From the NCBI GenBank assembly GCA_020634885.1, contig JACKAW010000003.1, positions 310,001-374,000 on the forward strand: a stretch of 64,000 nucleotides of DNA, in the 5' to 3' direction. The notes under the pieces were generated by a model. The model did no database searches. It saw nothing but the letters and a program-made list of their open reading frames with translations, and was not told where the DNA came from. Source of the stretch: Anaerolineales bacterium. GTDB taxonomy: Bacteria; Chloroflexota; Anaerolineae; Anaerolineales; Villigracilaceae. A program made the position numbers and the translations under genes. Position 1 is the first letter of the stretch. Each line of letters starts with the position of its first letter. Below are positions 57,934 to 64,000 of the stretch, piece after piece.

Positions 57934-58635
57934 ATGAGTGAATCTAAAAAGAATTTCGTTGAAGGTGTGCGTTCCGAAATACCGCTGTTGATCGGTGTTT
58001 TCCCGTTTGGCATGATCTATGGGGCGCTGGCATTGAATGCAGGTTTGTCAAATCTTGCCTCGCAAATGATGTCTTCCATTGTTTTTGCGGGGTCGGCGCA
58101 ATTTATCACCGCCCAATTGGTGCATGATGCCGCCCCCGGGCTGGTGGTCGTTCTAACCATTGCCGTTGTCAATTTGCGTCACATGCTTTACAGCGCCTCC
58201 CTTGCCCCCTACCTCAAAGACCTTTCCATACGCTGGAAATTTCTTCTTTCCTACCTGCTGACCGATGAAGCCTACGCCCCGTCCATTTTGCATTTTGAAA
58301 AAGAAGGGCTTGCAACGCATAAACATTGGTTTTTACTTGGCGCGGGGTTTTCACTTTGGTTCACATGGCAGGTTAGCACTGCCATTGGCATTTTCCTTGG
58401 GGCTGCCATTCCTGAAAGTTGGTCGCTGGATTTTGCCCTGCCTCTAACCTTCATTGCAATGGTTGTACCCGTCTTAAAAAAGATGCCCATGGTTGCGGCA
58501 GCATTAAGTGCAGGCGTTGTTGCTTTACTGGCATATTCCCTGCCCTTCAAATTGGGTCTTATCCTCGCCGCGTTGGTCGGTATTGCCGTCGGCACATTGC
58601 TTGAATCGCGCCAGACCGCCGAGGTGAAAAAATGA
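57934..58635 (+). CDS. azlC: Branched-chain amino acid exporter large subunit (AzlC), second copy
   Basis: The 233-residue protein has AzlC features: EIPLLIGVFPFGMIYGALAL, FAGSAQFITAQLVHDAAP and NLRHMLYSASLAPYL. It is clearly a separate, diverged copy, not a recent duplicate of the gene at 56436. TAAAAT lies eight bases upstream of ATG 57934, with no strong ribosome binding site, again suggesting a near-leaderless transcript; an ATG at 57916 in frame lies within the box. Overlaps azlD by ATGA. Confidence 0.9.
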   Translation: MSESKKNFVEGVRSEIPLLIGVFPFGMIYGALALNAGLSNLASQMMSSIVFAGSAQFITAQLVHDAAPGLVVVLTIAVVNLRHMLYSASLAPYLKDLSIRWKFLLSYLLTDEAYAPSILHFEKEGLATHKHWFLLGAGFSLWFTWQVSTAIGIFLGAAIPESWSLDFALPLTFIAMVVPVLKKMPMVAAALSAGVVALLAYSLPFKLGLILAALVGIAVGTLLESRQTAEVKK

Positions 58636-58943
58636 ACATATGGCTCATCATGCTGGCTGGCGGATTGATCACATTTGGGATGCGTTTTTCACTTATTTAT
58701 TTGTTCGGAAAATTTGAAATTTCAGAAACCCTGCGAAGAGCGTTGCATTACGTGCCCCCTGCCGTACTTTCCGCCATCATTTTCCCCGAGCTTCTCATTC
58801 GGAACAGCTCTCTGGATATTTCACTTGGAAATACCCGTTTGCTTGCGGGGTTGGTTGCGATTTTAACTGCATGGTTTTCACGCAGTACCCTGCTCACCAT
58901 TCTGGTTGGGATGGCGGCCCTGTTTCTCATGCAATGGTTATAG
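58632..58943 (+). CDS. azlD: Branched-chain amino acid exporter small subunit (AzlD), second copy
   Basis: The 103-residue membrane protein shows GGLITFGMRFSLIYLFGKFE, RALHYVPPAVLSAIIFPELL and RLLAGLVAILTAWFSRST, as in AzlD. It pairs with the AzlC encoded just upstream (four-base overlap). Its last six bases overlap the convergent GGDEF gene. Two AzlCD systems may have different preferences, such as branched-chain amino acids versus toxic analogues. Confidence 0.9.
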   Translation: MNIWLIMLAGGLITFGMRFSLIYLFGKFEISETLRRALHYVPPAVLSAIIFPELLIRNSSLDISLGNTRLLAGLVAILTAWFSRSTLLTILVGMAALFLMQWL

Positions 58944-59837
58944 ATAGTTGGTGTACACCTGATTGCCGCCCTGCTGCTTTGCACGAGCCAGGGCTTCGCG
59001 CGCAGAGAGGATGAGCGGCTCGATCTCGGTATTGGCCGTGATTCGCATCAGAGATGCAATTCCGGCGCTGGCTTGCACGTTCAACGGCTCTTCGTTCGGG
59101 ACCTCAATACGGGTGTCTACGATCCCGGCCATGATCCTCAACGCCACCTTTTCCGCATCCGCGCCGATTACACCGGGTAACGCCAGCACAAATTCATCCC
59201 CTGCCCAACGCCCAATACAATCGTAAGGACGGCTCTTATCACGAATGGACTCTGCCGCAACTTGCAAAACATCATCTCCAATCTTTTTTCCAAAGCGGTC
59301 ATTGATGATCGTGAAATTATCAATATCCAAAGCAACCACACTCATTGAATGTGAAGCCCGACGCGACCGCTCCAACTCTCCAGCAGATTGACGCAGGAAT
59401 GCAGGGCGGTTCATAAAACCGGTCAAACCGTCAAATGCCTCCTGGTTTTCAATCTTCCGTTGTAACGCCACCATCTTATTGGTCAGGGAAATAAAACGCT
59501 CCGCAACAGAAATTCGATTCTTTAAATCTGAATCAGTGTAGGGACGGTAGAGAATGTCATCAGCATCCTTCTCTTGTTCAGAAACATTCACAGTGATCAG
59601 AAGAATATAGATCAGGGTACTTGGATAAGCCGTCCGAATACGGTTAAATAACTGTGTATCCCCCGCCTCCATCCTGTCTTTATTGATAATAAGGAATTCA
59701 AAACCATCTTCTTGCTGAAGGGTATTCCATAGCTGTCCGCTGGAATCAGCCGAAACCACCGTATGCCCCCTATGTTCCAGCGTATGTACAAGGGCTGTCT
59801 TTTCTTTTTCATCGTTTTCCAGGATGAGAATTTTCAT
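58938..59837 (-). CDS. GGDEF protein with pseudo-receiver N-terminal domain
   Basis: The 299-residue protein starts with a response-regulator-like domain (1-115; ILILENDEKEKTALVHTL) in which the phospho-Asp position reads Asn-Lys-Asp in FLIINKDRM, so it is probably not phosphorylated. A helical linker leads to a GGDEF domain (about 135-295) with DGLTGFMNRPAFLRQ, DIDNFTIINDRFG and the active-site loop WAGDEFVLALPG. The first Gly of GGDEF is Ala, which is tolerated in some active cyclases. It should make cyclic di-GMP or be a receptor. The start at 59837 has AAAGGTG and TATAAT upstream (59861-59856). Confidence 0.85.
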   Translation of the reverse strand: MKILILENDEKEKTALVHTLEHRGHTVVSADSSGQLWNTLQQEDGFEFLIINKDRMEAGDTQLFNRIRTAYPSTLIYILLITVNVSEQEKDADDILYRPYTDSDLKNRISVAERFISLTNKMVALQRKIENQEAFDGLTGFMNRPAFLRQSAGELERSRRASHSMSVVALDIDNFTIINDRFGKKIGDDVLQVAAESIRDKSRPYDCIGRWAGDEFVLALPGVIGADAEKVALRIMAGIVDTRIEVPNEEPLNVQASAGIASLMRITANTEIEPLILSAREALARAKQQGGNQVYTNYL

Positions 59838-60053
59838 GGCATCACCTTTTTCACGATTATAGCAGGATGATGCTGATTCCATCTACTTTTCATATTAAAG
59901 TTGTAATCAAAGATTGTCGGCGCCTCTGCTCAAGCCACCGTATAGGGTTTGAGCTCTCCCACCTGTAAGTTTTCTGCCTAAAAAGCAAAAACCTGTGGTA
60001 AACTTTCGCCCGCTGTAATTCAGGTACGTTACATATTTATAGACGTGCTTTCC

Positions 60054-60085
60054 GTTCGCGGCGCGCCCACGGCTTGAACGCGAAC
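60054..60085 (+). promoter_or_regulatory. Hairpin in the rpsF leader
   Basis: GTTCGCG (60054-60060) and CGCGAAC (60079-60085) form a perfect stem with CCG just 5' of it, 28 bases before the rpsF start. In many bacteria S6:S18 binds a CCG-containing hairpin in its own leader for feedback. Whether this one fits that fold is not certain. The 275 bases between the GGDEF gene and rpsF otherwise hold a possible promoter near 60035 and a CTCAAGCC repeat fragment near 59930. Confidence 0.35.
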
Positions 60086-60112
60086 AACCCCATGGAAAGG
60101 AGGTTTTCCCAC

Positions 60113-60400
60113 ATGCGTAATTACGAATTGATGTGCATTATCCAGCCTGACCTGGATGAGACCGCTTTAAACGGCGTACTCGACAAGGTAAAGGGTTGGA
60201 TCACCGAATCTGGTGGAAGCGTGGCAAAGGCTGAAGTTTGGGGCCGCCGCCGCATGGCATATTCCATCAACAACCACCGCGAGGGTCAATATGTTCTCAT
60301 GAACGTTGCCATGAACCCTGCTGCAACATCCGATCTTGAACGCAACCTGCGTTTTCAAGAAACCATCATGCGCCACATGCTTTCTGTAGTTGGCGGCTAG
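60113..60400 (+). CDS. rpsF: Ribosomal protein S6
   Basis: The 95-residue protein of the small subunit starts MRNYELMCIIQPDLDETALN after a strong AAAGGAGG site. The S6 features WGRRRMAYSINNHREGQYVL and RNLRFQETIMRHML are present. It binds S18 next to it in the 30S platform. The operon rpsF-ssb-rpsR is the common bacterial order; rplI, which often follows, is absent here. The start at 60113 is favoured over a longer frame from 60074. Confidence 0.96.
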   Translation: MRNYELMCIIQPDLDETALNGVLDKVKGWITESGGSVAKAEVWGRRRMAYSINNHREGQYVLMNVAMNPAATSDLERNLRFQETIMRHMLSVVGG

Positions 60401-60436
60401 TTTTTTTACCCGGCATTCTCAATTTAGGAGTGAACC

Positions 60437-60844
60437 ATGAGCCGAGGATTAAATAAAGTACAGATCATTGGTCATTTGGGTAAAGACCCCGAAATGCGCT
60501 ATACCCCCAGCGGCAAACCCGTAACCACCTTCACAGTGGCGGTCAGCCGTACCTGGAACAGCGCAGACGGCGAACGCCATAACGAAACCGAATGGTTCAA
60601 CGTTGTGGCATGGGGCACACTGGCAGAGATCTGCAAGCAATATCTCGTCAAGGGTCAGCAGGTTTACGTGGAAGGACGCCTGCAAACCCGCCGCTGGGAT
60701 GATAAAGAAGGCGGCAAACACACCAGCGTTGAAGTCGTTGCCAATGAAATGATGATGCTCGGTGACCGTCGGGATGCCAACACCCAATCTGACCCAACCC
60801 CGTCCGAAACATCAAACGGTACGGATGAGGAATTTCCGTTTTAG
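60437..60844 (+). CDS. ssb: Single-stranded DNA-binding protein
   Basis: The 135-residue protein has an OB fold: SRGLNKVQIIGHLGKDPEMR, FTVAVSRTWNSADGERHNET and YVEGRLQTRRWDDKEGGKHT, with the C-terminal acidic tip DEEFPF that recruits partner proteins. It binds single-stranded DNA as a tetramer during replication and repair. AGGAG lies before the ATG. The position between rpsF and rpsR is standard. Confidence 0.96.
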   Translation: MSRGLNKVQIIGHLGKDPEMRYTPSGKPVTTFTVAVSRTWNSADGERHNETEWFNVVAWGTLAEICKQYLVKGQQVYVEGRLQTRRWDDKEGGKHTSVEVVANEMMMLGDRRDANTQSDPTPSETSNGTDEEFPF

Positions 60845-60890
60845 TTAAGACCGTTCCCATCAACAGGAATGGTTTATTTGGAGTTTACCC

Positions 60891-61196
60891 ATGAGTGAAG
60901 AAAGATCCACCTCAAGCGGCGAAAACAACGAGCGCCCTGAGCGTCCTGAACGCCATGAGCGCGGTGAACGCAAGTTCTTTGCAAGACCCAAGTTCTGCCA
61001 ATTTTGCGCCGATAAAACCCTGACCATTGATTACAAAAAAGTTGACCTTCTCCGCAAGTACGTCACTGAAGAAGGCAGCCTGCGCCCGCGCCGCCAAACC
61101 GGCGCATGTGCCAAACACCAGCGCCTTGTTGCGGTGGCGGTAAAACAGGCGCGCCATGTTGCGCTTCTGCCCTTCGCCAATCGCGGCATCGACTAA
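60891..61196 (+). CDS. rpsR: Ribosomal protein S18
   Basis: The 101-residue small-subunit protein has an N-terminal charged extension (about 30 residues, SGENNERPERPERHERGERK), then the S18 core FCQFCADKTLTIDYKKVDLL, RKYVTEEGSLRPRRQTGACA and KHQRLVAVAVKQARHVALLP. The FCxFC pair may bind zinc. It forms a heterodimer with S6. The charged extension is longer than usual. A strong terminator follows. Confidence 0.96.
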   Translation: MSEERSTSSGENNERPERPERHERGERKFFARPKFCQFCADKTLTIDYKKVDLLRKYVTEEGSLRPRRQTGACAKHQRLVAVAVKQARHVALLPFANRGID

Positions 61197-61211
61197 CATC
61201 GAATAAACGCA

Positions 61212-61248
61212 CGGGGCATGGGCAAGCACCCATGCCCCGAATTTTTTT
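61212..61248 (+). terminator. Intrinsic terminator after rpsR
   Basis: CGGGGCATGGG and CCCATGCCCCG arms (61212-61222, 61229-61239) with a T-run ending at 61248. Confidence 0.92.
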
Positions 61249-61258
61249 ATTTTGAGGT

Positions 61259-62653
61259 ATGACCATGACTAAAGAAACGGGTAAACAGCCCGTCCACAAA
61301 AAACACGTCGCCCGCTTGGAACGTGAAAAACAGCAGACCCGTCTCATTATTTATTCCTTCTTTGGGATACTCGGCGCGGTCGTATTGCTTTTGTTCTATG
61401 GCTGGTTGGATGCGAGCTACCTGCAACTCAACCGCCCTGTGGCAAAAGTCGGCGACGTGGAAATCTTGCTTAAGGATTTTGAGCCGCGCGTCCGCCTGCG
61501 CCGCCAGCAGTTGATCGATAACTACGGACAATATCTGCAATATCAGCAATTCTTCGGTATGGATTTCAGCAGCCAACTGCAAACCATTGAAACCCAACTC
61601 AACGTCCCATCCCTCGTTGGGCAAAGTGTTCTTGATGAAATGATCAACGAAGAGATCATCCGGCAGGAAACAGCGAAACGAGGAATCACCGTCAGCGAAG
61701 AAGAACTCAACGCCGAAATCGAATCCTCCTATGGGTACTTCCCCAACGGGACGCCCACTGCCACAGTAACCATCACCCCGTTTGATATCCCGACCGAGCC
61801 GAAAGAATTGTTCCAATTCATCACCCAGACTCCCGAGCCGACATCTACGCTTCAAGCGACCGAAGAAGCTGGGTCTACATCCACAGCCGAGCCTCAGCCG
61901 ACAGCGACCGCCACACTTGAACCCACGGCAACAGCCACTACGGGTCCAACATCCACGCCGCTGCCCACCGCCACCCCATTCACACGTGAAGGCTACGATG
62001 GCGTGATTTCAGACGCTGTTGAAAACCTTTCAAAATACGGCTTGGGCGATGATTATTACCTCAAGTTCTTTGAGATCAAGTTGCTCACTGAAAAGTTGAA
62101 GGAACAAATCACTGCAGACGTACAACCGTTTGAAACCCAGGTACGCGCACGTCACATTCTCGTAGCAGATGAACAGGCTGCACTCGATATCATTGCCCGC
62201 CTCGAAGCCGGTGAAGATTTTGCCGAGCTTGCCCGCACACTTTCCACCGATACCGGTTCAGCCGTTCAGGGCGGCGACCTGGGTTGGTTTGGCAGGAATC
62301 AGATGGTGCCAGAGTTTGAAGAAGCCACCTACGCGCTTGAAAACCCTGGAGATTTCACACTCGTACCTGTTCAATCTCAATTCGGATATCACATCATTCA
62401 ATTGATGGCAAAATTGGAGCGCCCGATTTCTCAGAGCGATTTTGATCTTGCAAAGAATGTTGCCTTCCAAAAATGGTTGAACACCGCACGCGACGAGGAA
62501 TATGTTGTGGAAACCTTTGATGTCTGGCAGGCACGTGTTCCCAACGAGCCAAACTTCATCACTGCCGCTACCGAAGCTGCCAGCGTCGGTCAGACCGCGC
62601 AAGCAGAGCAGCTTTCCACCCTCGAAGCCGCGAATGGAACGCCTGCGCCATAA
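61259..62653 (+). CDS. Membrane-anchored parvulin-type peptidyl-prolyl isomerase (PrsA/SurA-like)
   Basis: The 464-residue protein has a cytoplasmic N-terminus, one helix (about 26-48; LIIYSFFGILGAVVLLLF), then an exported SurA_N-like chaperone region (about 60-150), a Thr/Pro/Glu-rich linker of about 80 residues and a parvulin domain (about 295-400) with RARHILVADEQAALDI, AELARTLSTDTGSAVQGGDL, GWFGRNQMVPEFEEA and QFGYHIIQL. It should help proteins fold outside the membrane. A GAGGT site precedes ATG 61259; an ATG two codons later is also possible. The linker is Anaerolineae-like. Confidence 0.88.
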   Translation: MTMTKETGKQPVHKKHVARLEREKQQTRLIIYSFFGILGAVVLLLFYGWLDASYLQLNRPVAKVGDVEILLKDFEPRVRLRRQQLIDNYGQYLQYQQFFGMDFSSQLQTIETQLNVPSLVGQSVLDEMINEEIIRQETAKRGITVSEEELNAEIESSYGYFPNGTPTATVTITPFDIPTEPKELFQFITQTPEPTSTLQATEEAGSTSTAEPQPTATATLEPTATATTGPTSTPLPTATPFTREGYDGVISDAVENLSKYGLGDDYYLKFFEIKLLTEKLKEQITADVQPFETQVRARHILVADEQAALDIIARLEAGEDFAELARTLSTDTGSAVQGGDLGWFGRNQMVPEFEEATYALENPGDFTLVPVQSQFGYHIIQLMAKLERPISQSDFDLAKNVAFQKWLNTARDEEYVVETFDVWQARVPNEPNFITAATEAASVGQTAQAEQLSTLEAANGTPAP

Positions 62654-62681
62654 GTGAAGTAACGAGTTTACAAGAAATAAA

Positions 62682-62715
62682 ACCCCGCCAGTTTGAAAAT
62701 TCTGGCGGGGTTTTT
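62682..62715. terminator. Bidirectional terminator between the foldase and V4R genes
   Basis: ACCCCGCCAG and CTGGCGGGGT arms with T-run GTTTTTC, between convergent genes. Confidence 0.85.
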
Positions 62716-62740
62716 CGTTGAAGAGAAAATCGCGTGGTGA

Positions 62741-63361
62741 TTATTCCTTGATATGCCCCACTTCAAACCTGCAATACTGATCGCCTTTGGCAGTGCAATG
62801 TGTTTCGATGACTTCGTAGTCCTTGCCGGTTGCCCATTTCACTGCCTCGGAAACTGAACCGATATATAAATGACAGATGGGGTGATCGCTGTGGCGCGAA
62901 TTGCAAATTCCGCAAGTGGCGTCTACATAAGCCAGTGTGTCGCTCGTCTCATCCACCCATGCGTTGACCTGTGGGTTGCTTTTCTTTAGCGCATCAGCCA
63001 TGCCGTTCAAAATGAACTTAATGCGCTGTTTCTCCGGCATCAATTTGAGCGCCACTCCGGCAATACCCAGTAACGCCGCCTGCTCACGCACGCCGTATTG
63101 AAAGGACGCCCTGCCAATACGTTGAAGCATTCCCTTGCCGCCACGCCCGTAAAAATCTTCAATGGCTTGATTTAGCTGGGCATATTGAGCTGTCTTGATG
63201 GCAGGCTCAAGGTTGTTCGGCGGAAAGTTCCCCACAAAGCGTTCTAATCCGCATGTTTTCAAGACGGCGTTCAATCCATTATCCCCCATGACTTCCTGCA
63301 TTGAGGTCAATGCCTGCCGCACAAGCGAATTAATGATTACAGCTTCTTCCGGGTTTGTCAT
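62741..63361 (-). CDS. V4R (4-vinyl reductase)-domain protein
   Basis: The 206-residue protein has an N-terminal helical part (TNPEEAVIINSLVRQALTSM, GMLQRIGRASFQYGVREQAA) and a C-terminal V4R small-molecule-binding domain with conserved Cys/His: YVDATCGICNSRHSDHPICH, YEVIETHCTAKGDQYCRFEV. V4R domains bind hydrocarbons or tetrapyrroles and, in bacteriochlorophyll 4-vinyl reductase, occur in a similar size protein. No photosynthesis genes are near, so a sensing role is more likely. AAAGGA precedes the ATG. The ~165 bases to the next gene contain the dispersed CCTCTTACAT repeat at 63382. Confidence 0.78.
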   Translation of the reverse strand: MTNPEEAVIINSLVRQALTSMQEVMGDNGLNAVLKTCGLERFVGNFPPNNLEPAIKTAQYAQLNQAIEDFYGRGGKGMLQRIGRASFQYGVREQAALLGIAGVALKLMPEKQRIKFILNGMADALKKSNPQVNAWVDETSDTLAYVDATCGICNSRHSDHPICHLYIGSVSEAVKWATGKDYEVIETHCTAKGDQYCRFEVGHIKE

Positions 63362-63526
63362 AATGGATCCTTTTTATTAGGCCTCTTACATAAGCGATCC
63401 TGCCGCCTTGAGCAGTTTAGAATTGTGCGTTTGCAACAGGTCTTTGATTGATTTTTTTAAAAGCATATCTTAATTTCACAAGGCTGAAAATCCCCCAAAG
63501 ATAGGAATAAATAATGCTACCATTTC

Positions 63527-64000
63527 TTATTGGCGATATCCCATCATAACAAAAAAAGCATCCACCGCTTTTGGGTCAAACTGTTTGCCAGACAAGGATC
63601 GAATATATTCATACACTTCTTCGCCACTCCACATTTGTCGATAGGGGCGGTCAGAGCGTAAAGCATCCCACACATCAACCACGGCAAAAAGCCGCGCAGC
63701 TAGCGGAATTTGCTCACCCTTTAAGCCTTGGGGATATCCACTTCCATCCCATTTTTCATGATGGCAATAGGGAATATCCAATGCAGGTTTTAAGTATTCA
63801 ATAGGCGCAAGCATTTCGTAGGCATATTGCGGATGTTTACGCATGATTTCCCATTCTTCGTCAGTCAGGCTGCCAGGTTTAAGTACAATTTGATCGGGAA
63901 CACCTAATTTGCCAATATCATGCAATAGGGCTCCACGCTGAATGTGGATAACCTCCCCATCGCTTAAGCCAAATGCCTTTGCCAGTTTGACCGTTTGTTC
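63527..64000 (-). CDS. HD-GYP phosphodiesterase, 5'-truncated by window edge
   Basis: The frame is open from the window end to a TAA at 63527, at least 157 residues. It holds the HD-GYP hallmarks LLHDIGKLGVPDQIVLKPG, HPQYAYEMLAP, CHHEKWDGSGYPQGLKG, LARLFAVVDVWDAL and KQFDPKAVDAFFVM. These proteins hydrolyse cyclic di-GMP with a two-metal centre. The N-terminal sensor region lies beyond 64000. With the GGDEF protein at 58938 it shows that c-di-GMP signalling is used. Confidence 0.92.
   Translation of the reverse strand, partial: EQTVKLAKAFGLSDGEVIHIQRGALLHDIGKLGVPDQIVLKPGSLTDEEWEIMRKHPQYAYEMLAPIEYLKPALDIPYCHHEKWDGSGYPQGLKGEQIPLAARLFAVVDVWDALRSDRPYRQMWSGEEVYEYIRSLSGKQFDPKAVDAFFVMMGYRQ

Noticed and set aside
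1..64000. CRISPR array, tRNA or rRNA genes, prophage or intact insertion sequence
   Set aside because: Scanned for regularly spaced repeats, tRNA T-arm patterns and transposase-like genes by eye; none found. A tRNA or Rfam search would settle this.

Overview
The window looks like a chromosomal segment of a Chloroflexota bacterium, most likely Anaerolineae-like. This is inferred from gene content and style, not from a phylogenetic marker search. Base composition is near 50 % GC. Exported proteins carry Thr/Pro-rich linkers typical of that group. There is an EF-G paralog, a MoeZ/CysO/CysM/Mec-type cysteine pathway, many GAF/PAS sensor kinases, and no outer-membrane or LPS genes. Several genes have a TANAAT-like -10 box only 6-8 nt before the start codon, which suggests leaderless transcripts. 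No tRNA, rRNA, CRISPR array, prophage or intact insertion sequence was seen.

Layout. 1-2.8 kb: an unrecognised 5'-truncated gene coupled to galT, convergent with a Zn/Mn ABC-type binding lipoprotein; a Crp-like regulator with a receiver-like N-terminus follows. 4.4-10.4 kb: a signalling operon with a decayed STAS gene, a GAF-SpoIIE phosphatase-HATPase fusion, an intact STAS protein, a response regulator, an internally deleted flippase remnant and a PAS hybrid histidine kinase. 10.6-13.8 kb: glucokinase, a methyltransferase and an MFS transporter. 14.1-17.6 kb: a sulfur-carrier cysteine operon (cysM-mec-tusA-cysO-moeZ) behind a structured leader. 18-21.6 kb: a PLP aminotransferase, then an HxlR regulator with three small dimeric-barrel proteins and a TMEM175-like channel.

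21.7-25 kb: E1 alpha, E1 beta and E2 of a 2-oxoacid dehydrogenase. 25-29 kb: a lipoprotein diverging from a HEAT-repeat protein, an alkaline-phosphatase-fold enzyme, a methyltransferase, and a membrane-anchored thioredoxin whose first catalytic Cys codon is an in-frame TGA (candidate selenoprotein). 29-33.5 kb: EF-G paralog, a second MoaD/ThiS-like carrier and metK under a SAM-I riboswitch. 33.6-36.6 kb: Fur-family regulator plus a CbiMQO cobalt/nickel ECF transporter, with a perfect palindromic operator. 36.7-46 kb: a NACHT-FGE STAND protein with a small companion that shares a glycine-rich tag, a FIST protein, and a 1330-residue PDZ/multi-TM/GAF histidine kinase.

46-56 kb: four membrane glycosyltransferase-like proteins, a NarX/NarL-type two-component system and a GtrA remnant. 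56-59.8 kb: two azlCD branched-chain amino acid exporters flanking a thiol peroxidase, and a GGDEF protein. 60-64 kb: rpsF-ssb-rpsR, a parvulin-type foldase, a V4R-domain protein and the end of an HD-GYP phosphodiesterase that runs off the window.

Operons are tight, with many ATGA or TAATG overlaps. Intergenic spaces hold several families of palindromic repeats, and two of these sequences have entered coding regions in frame (the sulfur carrier C-terminus and the E2 linker). Together with the STAS, flippase, GtrA and small-protein remnants this indicates ongoing local decay and repeat spread.
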